Positions 26,775-36,714 are shown, counted from the first letter of the stretch. The stretch is DNA of 64,000 nucleotides from Roseivirga sp. (GCA_029262895.1 JAJCYM010000040.1:1-64000), one strand, 5' to 3'. A program made the numbers and translations. Notes: generated by a model from the sequence alone, not told the origin.

Positions 26775-27736
26775 AGCAAATCTTCAATTAGCTTCTCAAC
26801 GGTAATACCTTCAGCTTCTGCTTTGAAGTTTCTAACAATTCTATGTTGTAGAATTGGTTTAGCCACCGCCTGAACATTCTCTATGTCAGGAGAGTATTTA
26901 CCATTCAATAGGGCATTGCATTTTGCAGCAATGATCAGATTTTGAGATGCACGTGGGCCAGCGCCCCACTCAATATAGTCTTTTGCCGCGCCAGAAGCTC
27001 TGTCGCTTTCTACTCTGGTTTTGTGCACTAGGTTCACAGCATATTCCACTACGTTGTCAGCCACGGGTACTCTTCTCACGAGGTGTTGATAGGCCAGCAC
27101 TTGCTTACCGTCCAGCACCTTGTTCACTATTTTTTCATCATCTGAAGTGGTGCTCTTAACAATATCCACTTCGGAATCAAATGAAGGATAAGTCAATTGA
27201 ATATTAAACAAAAATCTGTCAAGCTGTGCTTCCGGCAAAGGGTAGGTGCCCTCTTGTTCTATTGGATTCTGCGTTGCTAAAACAAAGAATGGCCGATCGA
27301 GCGGCATGTTCTGCCCAGCAATGGTAACAGCGTATTCTTGCATTGACTCAAGCAAGGCGGCCTGAGTTTTCGGAGGTGTCCTGTTAATCTCATCCGCCAA
27401 AATTATGTTTGCGAATATTGGGCCTTTAATGAACTTGAAGTTTCTATCCTTGTCCAAAGTTTCGGCTCCAAGAATGTCAGAGGGCATTAAATCCGGAGTA
27501 AACTGGATTCTATTAAAGCTTAGGTCCAAGGCTGATGACACGGTTTGTATCAACAGTGTTTTGGCCAAGCCTGGAACACCCACCAAAAGGCTATGACCCT
27601 GACAGAAAATGGAGGTCAGCAGTAAGTCCACTACATTTTCCTGACCTATAATTACTTTGGAAATTTCTTGTTTTAGTTTTTTGAAATCTTCAAAAAACTG
27701 GTCGGCTAATGCGACCTCAGATTGTTGTTCTGTCAT
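26771..27736 (-). CDS. MoxR family AAA+ ATPase
   Basis: This cytoplasmic AAA+ chaperone of the MoxR/RavA class is usually involved in maturing or inserting partners, often von Willebrand factor A proteins. Walker A is GVPGLAKTLLI (about residue 54), Walker B is IILADEINRTPPKTQAALLE, and sensor regions are LATQNPIEQEGTYPLPEAQL. The C-terminal lid contains GAGPRASQNLIIAAK. It is the last gene of the foldase series, 12 bases after the SurA-like gene. No DUF58 or VWA partner is in the window, which is unusual because these normally follow moxR. Confidence 0.94.
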   Translation of the reverse strand: MTEQQSEVALADQFFEDFKKLKQEISKVIIGQENVVDLLLTSIFCQGHSLLVGVPGLAKTLLIQTVSSALDLSFNRIQFTPDLMPSDILGAETLDKDRNFKFIKGPIFANIILADEINRTPPKTQAALLESMQEYAVTIAGQNMPLDRPFFVLATQNPIEQEGTYPLPEAQLDRFLFNIQLTYPSFDSEVDIVKSTTSDDEKIVNKVLDGKQVLAYQHLVRRVPVADNVVEYAVNLVHKTRVESDRASGAAKDYIEWGAGPRASQNLIIAAKCNALLNGKYSPDIENVQAVAKPILQHRIVRNFKAEAEGITVEKLIEDLL

Positions 27737-27748
27737 TCGGTAATATAA

Positions 27749-29131
27749 TTATTTTGAAATGCCACACCTGTTATATTCAGGATCTATTTGAATATAAACC
27801 TCCTTCATTTTCTTAGTCAAATATTCATCTCTCATCCGGGCTTTCTTCATTTGTGTGGCGGCTTGTTTTAACTTTTCATAATCGTCACTCAAATTGGCCT
27901 GGTGGGCTGGCACTTCTCTTTTAAAATAGATTATTCTGGCAGCTCTGGTATTTGGATCCACTTGCACCAACCTGGGTTTAGATATTTCGCCTTGTTTTAA
28001 AGAATCCAGTGCGAAAAAAAGCGCTGGATCTAAAGCGTCAATCGGAACTCTGTTGGAACCATAGGGACCACCAATGAAGCCACCATTAAACTTTGTACCC
28101 TGATCATCGGAATATTGTTTCGCTGCCTCTTCAAAAGTTATATTGTCGGCTATTATTTCGTTTCGAAGGCTATCCAAAAGCTTTTGCGAATCAAGAACAT
28201 TCTGGTTTGATGGTTGGGGGACGATAATAATATGTCGGGAATTGTATTCATTTCCGCGCCTTTCCAAAAGCTGTATCAGGTGAATTCCGAAAGAGCTCAC
28301 AATGGGCATTGAGATTTCTCCAGCTTTCAGGGCTAATGCCCCTGCTTCATAGGCAGGATCCATTGTGCCGCGACTAACAAAGCCCAGACCGCCACCTGAA
28401 GCTCCGCTTGGGCCCTGTGAATGATCAAGCGCTGCAATTTCAAAACTGCCACCGTTAAGAATCTTTTCTCGGATTTGGAGCAGTTTGTCGATTACAGCCT
28501 GTTTTTCTTTTTGACCCGGTTCCGGAATTTTAACGATCAGTCCCGCCTCATATTCTGTATTGTAAAGCGGAAGGCTATCTTTTGGTATTCTATTGTAAAA
28601 CCTTCTAATTTCTGCAGGAGTCACTTCTACATCAGCCAATATATTGTCTTCCTGAGCCTGAATTCTCAACTGTTCTGCAACCGATGGTCTGAGTTCAAAC
28701 ATGAATTGGTCAAGAGTTTTGCCATAGGCTTCTTCAATGGCTTTCTCCGAGCCAAAACGCTGAATAATTCTTTGCATTCTACCCTCAAGCTCATAATCGA
28801 TTCTACTATCATCTACAATGACAGAGTCGATTTCGGACATTGCCAGAAGCACTTTGTTCTCGATAAAACTTCTTAGAATTAGGCAGCGCGCATCCCCATC
28901 ATAAGAGCGCGCCTGTTCACTGGAAAGAAAATTGATATAGGCAGCTTCCAATTCACTCTTAAGAATAATATAATCATCAACCTTGGCAATGATCTTGTCT
29001 ACCACCTGGCCTTGGCCAGCTTGGTCATCTTGTGCAACCAGATTGGCACCGCCCATCAATATTGCCACCAATGGTAGCAATAAACACCTACTCATAAATC
29101 TCGAAGTCCTCATTTTCCTTTGCTCTTTCAT
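27749..29131 (-). CDS. SurA-like periplasmic peptidyl-prolyl isomerase
   Basis: This is a periplasmic foldase for outer-membrane proteins. A signal peptide ends near GANLVAQ. The chaperone N-domain contains VDKIIAKVDDYIILKSELEA, and two parvulin domains follow: the first around SLPLYNTEYEAGLIVKIP to FGIHLIQLLERRG and the second around YNSRHIIIVPQPSNQ to QGEISKPRLV. Starts at 29131, 29113 and 29095 are all open. The last two leave a shorter N-region and an overlap of 8-26 bases with the upstream gene rather than 44. Length of 460 is close to SurA. Confidence 0.9.
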   Translation of the reverse strand: MKEQRKMRTSRFMSRCLLLPLVAILMGGANLVAQDDQAGQGQVVDKIIAKVDDYIILKSELEAAYINFLSSEQARSYDGDARCLILRSFIENKVLLAMSEIDSVIVDDSRIDYELEGRMQRIIQRFGSEKAIEEAYGKTLDQFMFELRPSVAEQLRIQAQEDNILADVEVTPAEIRRFYNRIPKDSLPLYNTEYEAGLIVKIPEPGQKEKQAVIDKLLQIREKILNGGSFEIAALDHSQGPSGASGGGLGFVSRGTMDPAYEAGALALKAGEISMPIVSSFGIHLIQLLERRGNEYNSRHIIIVPQPSNQNVLDSQKLLDSLRNEIIADNITFEEAAKQYSDDQGTKFNGGFIGGPYGSNRVPIDALDPALFFALDSLKQGEISKPRLVQVDPNTRAARIIYFKREVPAHQANLSDDYEKLKQAATQMKKARMRDEYLTKKMKEVYIQIDPEYNRCGISK

Positions 29132-29969
29132 AAATGTCGTTTTCCAAACCTTTGGTCAACTCCACTTTACGTTTATTAAGTATTATTTTTTTGATGTCCT
29201 CCCTGACAAACTCTAACGGAGAAATCTCATCTGAAATTTTGTATTCGTCAATTTTGAAGAGGTAAAGATAGCTAGAATCAGTTTCTTCTACGTATCTATT
29301 TCTTCTCAAGAATTGAATCTTGTTGGAAATTGTTGAAAAGGGTGAGTTCTTAATGACCTCATCAAAATTAATCCATGTGGAATCCTCTAAAGAATAATTA
29401 CTGGCGAATTGAAATGAATATGATTTCAAAGATTCCAAATCTTCAGAACGCTTTGATTTGATCCATCTTCGCACACTTGATTTTTTTGGTGCTTCATTTG
29501 ATAATTTGATGAACCTGCCCTGAATTATATTTTGCTTTAGTATGAAGTTTTCAACGTGGGTATTGTAGTATTCAGCCACCTCCTCATCAGACACTTCACT
29601 ATCCAATGCTCCTTCAACCTGGAGCTTTTGGTATTCATAAGAAATGAGTGCATATCGGTAATCTGCAACCCTGCGCTCAATTTCGGATTGATCAATTTGA
29701 ATGTTGGTTGCTGCTTCCTGAACCATTAATTCTTTTCTGACCCAGTTGTTAATGTACTTTCGGGTAATATTGACGCTATCCTCGACAGTGGTTCCGGTTG
29801 GCACCAGGCCGTCCAACTCTGCCTTGTATAAATAGGATGACTTTACGCGTGCTACCGCATTTTGCTCTTTGGCTTTGTCAGAATCATCACTGTTGACATT
29901 GAAGTAGTCACAAGCGCCAAAGCTCAAGGCAATAAAAATGAAGGCGATATTGGATGTTGTTTTAGTCAA
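29088..29969 (-). CDS. Foldase-like lipoprotein without a clear parvulin core
   Basis: This is an outer-membrane or periplasmic lipoprotein with lipobox SFGAC at residues 16-20. The helical body resembles the SurA/PrsA N-terminal chaperone domain: ARVKSSYLYKAELDGLVP, an acidic helix with WVRKELMVQEAATN, and EVSDEEVAEYYNTHVENFIL, the usual lead-in to a PpiC domain. The expected parvulin residues after that are not seen; the C-terminal 130 residues are charged and helical. It lies between two parvulin genes and overlaps both, so a chaperone role in the same pathway is the best inference. Confidence 0.78.
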   Translation of the reverse strand: MTKTTSNIAFIFIALSFGACDYFNVNSDDSDKAKEQNAVARVKSSYLYKAELDGLVPTGTTVEDSVNITRKYINNWVRKELMVQEAATNIQIDQSEIERRVADYRYALISYEYQKLQVEGALDSEVSDEEVAEYYNTHVENFILKQNIIQGRFIKLSNEAPKKSSVRRWIKSKRSEDLESLKSYSFQFASNYSLEDSTWINFDEVIKNSPFSTISNKIQFLRRNRYVEETDSSYLYLFKIDEYKISDEISPLEFVREDIKKIILNKRKVELTKGLENDIYERAKENEDFEIYE

Positions 29970-31890
29970 GAGTTTTTATAATGCTTCGGATCGCTTTCTT
30001 ATTGATTTTAACCTCATTCTCATTGCGCAGTTTTTTGATCCATTTCTGGTCAAGAAAATCCTGATAGTCTGAAATAACCCTGCCTTTTATTTCATCTAGC
30101 TCATAGAACCCGGCAGGAATTATCTTTTCTATCCAATACAGTTTGAATCGATTGAGGTCGGGTACCATACGCCCTGATTCCCAACGCTTTTCTGCGAAAG
30201 TAGGCAAATCATCTTGTTCGAATCTTCTTTTCACAATTTTTAACAGGGCATAAACATCTGGTCCTAAGTTGTTTTTCAGTAAATTATTCAATTCCTCTGA
30301 ATCCGAAATATTCTCGGGCATCTCAATGATTTTTTTGAGCAAATCAACGGAATCACTTTCAAAAAGCAGCGCATCTATTCGCTCCTTGGCTGGATATTTT
30401 TTTTGATTTTCCTGAAAATATGCCTTCAAACCAGTCGTATCCTCAATAGCCTTATTCCAGACTTGATGTTCCATGATTTCAAAAAGCAGCAAACCATCTC
30501 TATACTCATTGATCAGATATTGGTGTTCAGGATATTTGTTTGGCAATTGTGACTCTTCATAAGCAATCACCTCATCATATTCGAATTGTGAGTAAAGGGT
30601 CCAAATGTATTGTTCAGGCAGATTAATTGTAGATTTTGTCTTGTTCTGAATATAGTTTTTGAAGTCAGCATAGTGAATTTCCTTTTCGCCAATCACAAAC
30701 AACGGGGGTAATCGGGGAATTACTTCTGAGCTGTCAAAACGCATCATTCTACTGACCGTGGTGTCTATTGCTAATTTTGATTGACGAAATCCATTTTCGG
30801 CTTTGAGTTTTTTCAATATTCCTTTTTTGTCCAATTGATTCCTTCCAGACTGTCTAATCCTATTTGTCAAATCAAGTTTTAATTCATCCAGAGGCTTAAT
30901 GGCCTCTTTTGCTTCAAGTTTTAGGATATGCCAGCCAAATTGACTTTTTAATGGGCTTGTATATTCCCCAGGTTTTTCAAGGGAGAAAGCAGCATTCAAT
31001 AATGGTTCGGGGAATTGAGCTACACCATAGAAAGGTAAGGACCCTCCGCTGTTTTTGCTTTTGTTGTCTTCGGAATAGGTCACGCAGATGGCCCTCCAGT
31101 CCCCACCATTCTGTAATGAATCATAGGCTTGTTGAATAAGGTTTCTGGCCTGTGCAGCAGTCTTATTAGATCCGCTTATGAAAACGTGTGCTGCTTTGAC
31201 CCTTCCTCGGGCTGGTCTTTTGTCAAGTACTTTAAGAATATGATAACCAAACTGTGTTCTGGCAATTTCAGATACCTGTCCCGTTTCTGTTCTAAATGCG
31301 GCTGTTTCAAAAGGATAAACCATCGAGAAACCTGTGAAATACCCCAAGTCACCACCAAGTTGTGCCGAGCCATCCTCTGAGTTTTTCTTTGCCAATTCTC
31401 CAAAATCTTCACCATTCAGTGCGCGTTGTCTGATAGCTTGAATTTTGTTGTAGGCACTCAGCGTGTCTTTTGGCGTTGCATTTTTTGGTATCCGCACCAG
31501 AATATGCGCAGCGCGAACCTCAAGCTGAAGTCGGCTGTAAGCCTCTTGAATTAGGTCTTCCTCGGCATTGGGGTTTTGCAGATATGGCTTCCTGATCTCA
31601 CTCGTGTACGAGTCAAATTCTTGTAGGAACTTTTGGGTTGTATCCATCCCGGTATTTTTACCGGCAAGCACTTTCAATCTGAAGTTGAGGAATTGATCCA
31701 GGTAGTTGCTCAATGAATCCGGACTAATAGGTGAGTCCTGATTTCGATTTTTGTTAAATGCGTATAAAAACTCTCCTGAGTAAACTGGCTCATCATTGAT
31801 CCAGGCAACAACTGTTTCATTTTGATAAGCGTTGAGAGAAAAATTAAAGACGAGCGCCAGAAAAAGCGTGATTGGGCAAAACCTTTTCAT
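29962..31890 (-). CDS. PpiD/SurA-like isomerase with two parvulin domains
   Basis: This is a periplasmic peptidyl-prolyl isomerase/chaperone of 642 residues. The signal peptide ends at SLNA (about residue 21). The two PpiC repeats are clear: residues about 126-225 (VRAAHILVRIP to FGYHILKVLDKRP) and about 231-330 (VKAAHVFISGS to FGWHILKLEAKE). Both contain the GGDLGYF/GGSLPFYG turn. A long C-terminal chaperone region of about 300 residues follows, with YIWTLYSQFEYDEVIAYEES, a pattern common in Bacteroidota. It overlaps the lipoprotein gene by 8 bases and follows the RsbW-like gene by 9, so it may be transcribed with the partner-switch genes. Confidence 0.9.
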   Translation of the reverse strand: MKRFCPITLFLALVFNFSLNAYQNETVVAWINDEPVYSGEFLYAFNKNRNQDSPISPDSLSNYLDQFLNFRLKVLAGKNTGMDTTQKFLQEFDSYTSEIRKPYLQNPNAEEDLIQEAYSRLQLEVRAAHILVRIPKNATPKDTLSAYNKIQAIRQRALNGEDFGELAKKNSEDGSAQLGGDLGYFTGFSMVYPFETAAFRTETGQVSEIARTQFGYHILKVLDKRPARGRVKAAHVFISGSNKTAAQARNLIQQAYDSLQNGGDWRAICVTYSEDNKSKNSGGSLPFYGVAQFPEPLLNAAFSLEKPGEYTSPLKSQFGWHILKLEAKEAIKPLDELKLDLTNRIRQSGRNQLDKKGILKKLKAENGFRQSKLAIDTTVSRMMRFDSSEVIPRLPPLFVIGEKEIHYADFKNYIQNKTKSTINLPEQYIWTLYSQFEYDEVIAYEESQLPNKYPEHQYLINEYRDGLLLFEIMEHQVWNKAIEDTTGLKAYFQENQKKYPAKERIDALLFESDSVDLLKKIIEMPENISDSEELNNLLKNNLGPDVYALLKIVKRRFEQDDLPTFAEKRWESGRMVPDLNRFKLYWIEKIIPAGFYELDEIKGRVISDYQDFLDQKWIKKLRNENEVKINKKAIRSIIKTLD

Positions 31891-31899
31891 GTTTAACTG

Positions 31900-32316
31900 T
31901 TATTGAAAATCTACTCTTTTATATAGGCGAAGGGTGTTTTGATTTTTTGAGTGTTGGAAGTCTATCTCGTCCATGATCTTTTTGACAAGCATTATACCCA
32001 TACCTCCTTTTTGCTTATTCTTTACCAAATCATCTAGTACCGGCTCATTGTATTTCAGAATGTTGAAAGCTTCTCCCTTGTCAACAATTTCGAACCAAAC
32101 ACCCTCTTTTTTGATATGAATCATCAATTTCACATCATAGGCAGTTTCCCCGGGATGGCCGTGAATAATAATGTTTGCGCACACTTCGTCTACTGCCAAT
32201 ACCATCATATTGGTTTCCAATTCAGACACATGATGTTTTTGCAACACTTCGGTCACAAATTTTCTCATTTGCCTGAGCTTGTCCTTGCTGGGCGGTATGT
32301 TAAAACTGTAATTCAC
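31900..32316 (-). CDS. RsbW-like anti-sigma factor / serine kinase (HATPase_c)
   Basis: This cytoplasmic GHKL-fold protein kinase belongs to the SpoIIAB/RsbW family. It should phosphorylate the STAS protein next to it. The N-box is LAVDEVCANIIIHGH (about 45-60), the G1 box region is FEIVDKGEAFNI, and the G2 box is KGGMGIMLVKKIMDEIDF. Length of 138 is normal. It overlaps the STAS gene by 4 bases. No sigma factor lies nearby, so its target could be something other than sigma. Confidence 0.9.
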   Translation of the reverse strand: MNYSFNIPPSKDKLRQMRKFVTEVLQKHHVSELETNMMVLAVDEVCANIIIHGHPGETAYDVKLMIHIKKEGVWFEIVDKGEAFNILKYNEPVLDDLVKNKQKGGMGIMLVKKIMDEIDFQHSKNQNTLRLYKRVDFQ

Positions 32317-32651
32317 TCAATTTCGCTAAGGGCCTCATCTTTTGTTCCCTTAATGGTTAATAACTGGTCTAGTCCTAAGATGTTGAAAACGTTCAAAACC
32401 TTGTCAGAAAGCCCGAAAATGATGAAGGTGATACCCTTCTCTTCAAATTCTCCGATATGTGACATAAAAACGCCAAGACCGGCTGAGGAGATGTAGTTGA
32501 GATTGGTGCAGTCCACAAGAATATTTTTATGATTATCCTCAACAGACTCTTTGATACTATTGTCCAAATGAATGGACGAACTAGCATCTGCCTCTCCTTC
32601 TACGGTGATTAGTAAATAATTGTTCTCAATGTCCTTTTTTATTTCAATCAT
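32313..32651 (-). CDS. STAS-domain anti-sigma factor antagonist (RsbV-like)
   Basis: This is a 112-residue single STAS domain. The phosphorylation site region is NILVDCTNLNYISSAGLGVF, where the Ser of ISSAGL at about 59-60 is the expected acceptor. Phosphorylation by the RsbW-like kinase and dephosphorylation by the upstream SpoIIE-type phosphatase would form a partner switch. The gene order is phosphatase, antagonist, kinase, with gaps of 24 and -4 bases. Confidence 0.92.
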   Translation of the reverse strand: MIEIKKDIENNYLLITVEGEADASSSIHLDNSIKESVEDNHKNILVDCTNLNYISSAGLGVFMSHIGEFEEKGITFIIFGLSDKVLNVFNILGLDQLLTIKGTKDEALSEIE

Positions 32652-32675
32652 CTCTCTTCTTTTATTCTACGTCAT

Positions 32676-34739
32676 TTATTTGAACTTGATCACCACCATG
32701 GTGTAGTCATCATTTAAATCTTTGTGACCACAGAATTCATACAGCTTGCTGATGAAAATCTTCTGGATCATTATTGGGTCGTAATGTGCATTTTGGTCCA
32801 GCAAAGTCTGCATTCTGTCATATCCAAATTCTTCCTTTTTACTATTTGCCGCTTCGGAAATGCCATCGGTGTAAAGTACTGCGATGTCGTCCTTTTCGAA
32901 TTTCATCCTATTGACTTCAATGAAGTCTCCAAATTTGTCATTCCTCAAAATGCCCAGCCCCAGACCTTTGTTCTGAAAAAACTGTGCCGATTTTTTCTTT
33001 TTGGAATAATAAAGTGTGGGACAATGGCCAGCCCTTGAAAACTCAATCGTTCTTTCGTCAGTATCAATAATGAAATAGGAAAGAGTAATGAAGGAGGTTC
33101 TTTCCAGGCACCTGCTCAAAGCAGTATTGGCATTAATCAGAAATTCTTTTGCGCTAAGATCAAGCTGGACAAGGCTCTGAAAAATCCCTTTCATTTGTGA
33201 CATGTGAAAGGCTGCCGAAGTGCCGTTTCCTGAAACATCACCAATCACTATAGCAAATTTGTGCTCCTCAAGTTGAAAAGTATCGTAATAGTCACCTCCA
33301 ACTTCTGCAGCGGCCTCTGTAAAGGCATGGATTTCAAAGCGTTCATCATGATCAAGTTTGTCTGGAATTAGAGCCCTTTGAACGCTCTTGGCGATATTTA
33401 TTTCTTCTTTATAACGCTCATTTTCCAGGGCTTCTCCTAGCAACCGAAAGTTCTCGATGGAAATAGAGGCTTGGCTGGCGAACGTATTGATGATGTTGAT
33501 CATCTCCTTATTGAAGCCATCTGATACTTCCTTAATGAGGTACATGTGTCCTGCAATCTTGTTTTGAACTTTCAATGGAATAATGAGTGCCGAACGGAAA
33601 TTAGATTTCTTAATGGTCACAAGAATTCGATCTTCATCTGAAGCCTTTTCCAGAGGGTTTTTCAATAAGCGCTTATGCTTTCCCTGGTCAATTTGCTTCT
33701 TGGCCTCAATAAGGTTGACACGACTGATATTCCGTGAGCGCAAAAGAGGATCCTCATCCAATTTTTCAATTTCTATCCATCCCACATCGGCATATACCGC
33801 ACTCATAGCGCTATTAAGTAGGATATCAAAAATCTGATTTTCGTTTTCTCCCTGTTGGATAGACTGACTTAAACGTTGGAAATTAATGGCCTCTTCCAAC
33901 TTCCTTTCGAACACAGAAGAGGTAGGCAGATTGAAAAGAATGACCAAAAGGGAGAAAATGCTGTAGGACAAGAGGAAGGTGAAAAGAGATATGATAAAGA
34001 GGTTATCAATCGAATTAAAGAAGCCCAGAATATCTTGGCTTGCGACATAAATGAGCCTGAAGAAATAGATCAGGTAAATGGTAACCAGCAGTATCAGCAA
34101 TATACTTTTCCACTTTTGCTTGAAGTTGAGATAGGCAACCCACTTCATATTTGCAGAGAGTATAAGGGCCATAAGGGCCAAAACCCCGAAAAGGATTTTG
34201 AACACAACATTGTCTTCCAATACCTCACCGGTAAAATTGAAGAAGATTGATGCCATGAGCATTGCTTCAAACACATTCCACAACACCACGAGCCTTCTTG
34301 ACTTTTGGTAGAGCACCAATTTTTTCCATACCGTGAATGTGGATATCAGAAACACTATTACAGCGGCAAAATTGATGTTGTCAAATAGCGTTCTGAACAT
34401 CGTGTTTCCTGCCAATGCTGTGCCCGCAATAGTGTTGTAGAATAGCTCTATGGCAAGGGATACAATTGTTGTGACCAAGCCGATGGCAAAGACTCGCCAA
34501 AGCAAATCAATAAAATTGCTAGTCTCGGCTTTGCCAATCCTGACCCGGTAATAGATGATGAACGAGATGAAGAAAAGGTCTAATAAGAGCCTTGGTACCT
34601 GCTCGGATAAACCAAGATTGACGCCACTTCTTTCGGCCCAAACCTGCAAAAAGTCAATAGAGGCAATGCTCAACCATAGGAGTATTCCCAGGATTAGGCT
34701 TAGCCGCGAAATTGACTTTGTTGTAAGCTTTAAATTCAT
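32676..34739 (-). CDS. Membrane-bound SpoIIE/RsbU-type PP2C phosphatase with GAF domain
   Basis: This protein probably dephosphorylates the STAS antagonist. The first 270 residues have 7-8 hydrophobic segments, forming a membrane sensor. A GAF-like domain follows at about 300-440 (AVYADVGWIEIEKL to TFASQASISIENFRL). A short linker helix leads to the SpoIIE PP2C domain at about 470-687, with AAEVGGDYYDTFQLEEHKF, VIGDVSGNGTSAAFHMSQMK and the aspartate of LYTDGISEAANSKKEEFG. All metal-binding aspartates are in place. It is first in the minus-strand series, with a 187-base gap upstream. Confidence 0.93.
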   Translation of the reverse strand: MNLKLTTKSISRLSLILGILLWLSIASIDFLQVWAERSGVNLGLSEQVPRLLLDLFFISFIIYYRVRIGKAETSNFIDLLWRVFAIGLVTTIVSLAIELFYNTIAGTALAGNTMFRTLFDNINFAAVIVFLISTFTVWKKLVLYQKSRRLVVLWNVFEAMLMASIFFNFTGEVLEDNVVFKILFGVLALMALILSANMKWVAYLNFKQKWKSILLILLVTIYLIYFFRLIYVASQDILGFFNSIDNLFIISLFTFLLSYSIFSLLVILFNLPTSSVFERKLEEAINFQRLSQSIQQGENENQIFDILLNSAMSAVYADVGWIEIEKLDEDPLLRSRNISRVNLIEAKKQIDQGKHKRLLKNPLEKASDEDRILVTIKKSNFRSALIIPLKVQNKIAGHMYLIKEVSDGFNKEMINIINTFASQASISIENFRLLGEALENERYKEEINIAKSVQRALIPDKLDHDERFEIHAFTEAAAEVGGDYYDTFQLEEHKFAIVIGDVSGNGTSAAFHMSQMKGIFQSLVQLDLSAKEFLINANTALSRCLERTSFITLSYFIIDTDERTIEFSRAGHCPTLYYSKKKKSAQFFQNKGLGLGILRNDKFGDFIEVNRMKFEKDDIAVLYTDGISEAANSKKEEFGYDRMQTLLDQNAHYDPIMIQKIFISKLYEFCGHKDLNDDYTMVVIKFK

Positions 34740-34926
34740 GTGTCAACAACTGTCTTTCAACTGTCAGGAACGTACCAAGGACTAAATGCTGATGACCCAG
34801 TGAGGTCTAACTATCAACGTTTCTCAATGGTTCGTTTCATTGAATTTTGAAGAACCCGAATTTACAAATTAATCAATTAGACAGTGCCTTTTAACTAATT
34901 CTTTAAGAACTCGGAAATCGGCCCAA

Positions 34927-36684
34927 TCAGCGCAGTTTGACTCCCAATTCCACCAGCTGTTCTTCAGCAATGGGTGATGGGGAATCAATCATCACGTCTC
35001 TTCCTGAAGTGTTTTTAGGAAAGGCGATATAGTCGCGTATGGATTCTGTTCCCCCAAACATGGCGCACAGTCTGTCAAAGCCAAAAGCGATTCCGCCATG
35101 TGGTGGTGCTCCATATTCAAAAGCATCCATTAAGAACCCGAATTGAGCCTTAGCCTCGTCTTCCGTGAAGCCCAGATGCTTGAACATCAATTGTTGTGTA
35201 GCTCTGTCGTGAATTCTAATAGAACCCCCACCAATTTCGACACCATTGATCACCATGTCATAGGCATTGGCCCGAACTTCTCCAGGAGACTCATCAAGCA
35301 TGTCAAAGTCTTCTTTCTTTGGAGAGGTGAAAGGATGATGCATGGCGTGGTACTGGCCGGTTTCTTCATCTAATTCCAACAATGGAAAGTCTACTACCCA
35401 CAATGGTTTATAAACATCATTATCTCTCAAACCCAGCTCGGTGCCCAAATGCAGGCGTAGCTCATTGAGCTGTTTTCTTACCTGATTGGTTTTTCCTGAC
35501 AAAACCAGGAGCAGATCGCCAGATTGAGCTCCTGCAGCCTCAGCCCAGGTTTTTAGGTCTTCCTGATTGTAGAATTTATCAACTGAGGACTTAAATGAGC
35601 CATCGGCATTACATTTGGCATAAACCAGTCCCTTAGCTCCAATTTGGGGTCTTCTAACAAAATCGGTTAAGGCGTCTAATTGCTTGCGGGTATATTCTGC
35701 ACAGCCTTTTGCACAGATACCAACAACAAGCTCAGCCTGGTCAAAAACGTTGAACCCTTTGTTTCGAGCTACTTCATTGAGCTCAACAAATTCCATTTCA
35801 AAGCGAATATCAGGCTTATCGCTACCATAGCGTTTCATGGCCTCGGCATAAGTCATCATCGGAAATTCAGTAAACTCAATACCCTTAATCTCTTTGAATA
35901 AGCTCCGCACCATCTGCTCGAACATGCCCAATATGTCCTCTCGGGTGACGAAAGCCATCTCACAGTCAATCTGCGTGAATTCCGGTTGGCGATCAGCCCT
36001 GAGGTCTTCATCTCGAAAGCACTTGACGATTTGAAAGTATCGGTCAAGGCCTGATACCATCAACAGTTGCTTAAAAGTCTGTGGAGATTGCGGTAAGGCA
36101 TAAAACTCCCCGGGATTCATTCTCGAAGGCACCACAAAATCCCGTGCTCCTTCAGGGGTAGACTTGATCAAAACAGGAGTTTCCACTTCTATAAAACCCT
36201 CATTCGCGAGGTAGTTTCTAGTAGCAATGGCCAATCGACTTCTTAATTGAAGTTTTTCTCTAACCTCATTCCTTCTTAGATCAAGGTATCTGTATTTCAT
36301 GCGAAGGTCCTCGCCTCCGTCCGTTTTATCTTCAATGATAAAAGGAGGGACCTCAGACGCATTTAGGATGTCGAGAGATTCCACCTTAATTTCAATATCA
36401 CCTGTTGCAATGTTCTCGTTCTTTGCATATCTCTCAGTAACGACTCCTGAGGCTTTAATCACAAACTCTCTGCCCAAACTTCTGGCCGTGGTTAGTAATT
36501 CTTCCGCTGTTGATCCTTCCTCGAAGAGCAATTGAGTAATTCCATATCTATCACGTAAGTCAACCCAAAGCATACCTCCTTTGTCACGAACCTTTTGCAC
36601 CCAACCGCACAGCGTTACAGACTCATTAATATGCTCAATCCTAAGTTCCCCACATGTATGTGTTCTCAACATGGTGTTATTCAT
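34927..36684 (-). CDS. aspS: Aspartyl-tRNA synthetase
   Basis: This class II synthetase charges tRNA-Asp. An N-terminal OB-fold anticodon domain is seen ([20 protein letters not shown]). Motif 1 is near [20 protein letters not shown], motif 2 is [20 protein letters not shown], and motif 3 is [15 protein letters not shown]. The bacterial GAD insertion is present at about 290-410. Length of 585 is normal for the bacterial type. It is transcribed alone, divergent from tadA across 30 bases. Confidence 0.98.
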   Translation of the reverse strand: MNNTMLRTHTCGELRIEHINESVTLCGWVQKVRDKGGMLWVDLRDRYGITQLLFEEGSTAEELLTTARSLGREFVIKASGVVTERYAKNENIATGDIEIKVESLDILNASEVPPFIIEDKTDGGEDLRMKYRYLDLRRNEVREKLQLRSRLAIATRNYLANEGFIEVETPVLIKSTPEGARDFVVPSRMNPGEFYALPQSPQTFKQLLMVSGLDRYFQIVKCFRDEDLRADRQPEFTQIDCEMAFVTREDILGMFEQMVRSLFKEIKGIEFTEFPMMTYAEAMKRYGSDKPDIRFEMEFVELNEVARNKGFNVFDQAELVVGICAKGCAEYTRKQLDALTDFVRRPQIGAKGLVYAKCNADGSFKSSVDKFYNQEDLKTWAEAAGAQSGDLLLVLSGKTNQVRKQLNELRLHLGTELGLRDNDVYKPLWVVDFPLLELDEETGQYHAMHHPFTSPKKEDFDMLDESPGEVRANAYDMVINGVEIGGGSIRIHDRATQQLMFKHLGFTEDEAKAQFGFLMDAFEYGAPPHGGIAFGFDRLCAMFGGTESIRDYIAFPKNTSGRDVMIDSPSPIAEEQLVELGVKLR

Positions 36685-36697
36685 TAAATTCAGGCTG

Positions 36698-36705
36698 CAA
36701 ATTTA
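36698..36705 (-). promoter_or_regulatory. Candidate -7 element for aspS
   Basis: The minus strand reads TAAATTTG, matching TAnnTTTG, 13 bases upstream of the aspS ATG. The gap to the divergent tadA is only 30 bases, so any -33 element would lie inside tadA. Confidence 0.35.
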
Positions 36706-36714
36706 ATAAAGGCT

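Noticed and set aside
28421-28876. 151-codon plus-strand frame opposite the SurA-like gene
   Set aside because: It is a complement of a conserved coding sequence with odd composition (rich in Phe and Asn); no evidence of expression.
33876-34250. 124-codon plus-strand frame opposite the SpoIIE-type membrane region
   Set aside because: A highly charged antisense of hydrophobic membrane segments, as expected by chance.
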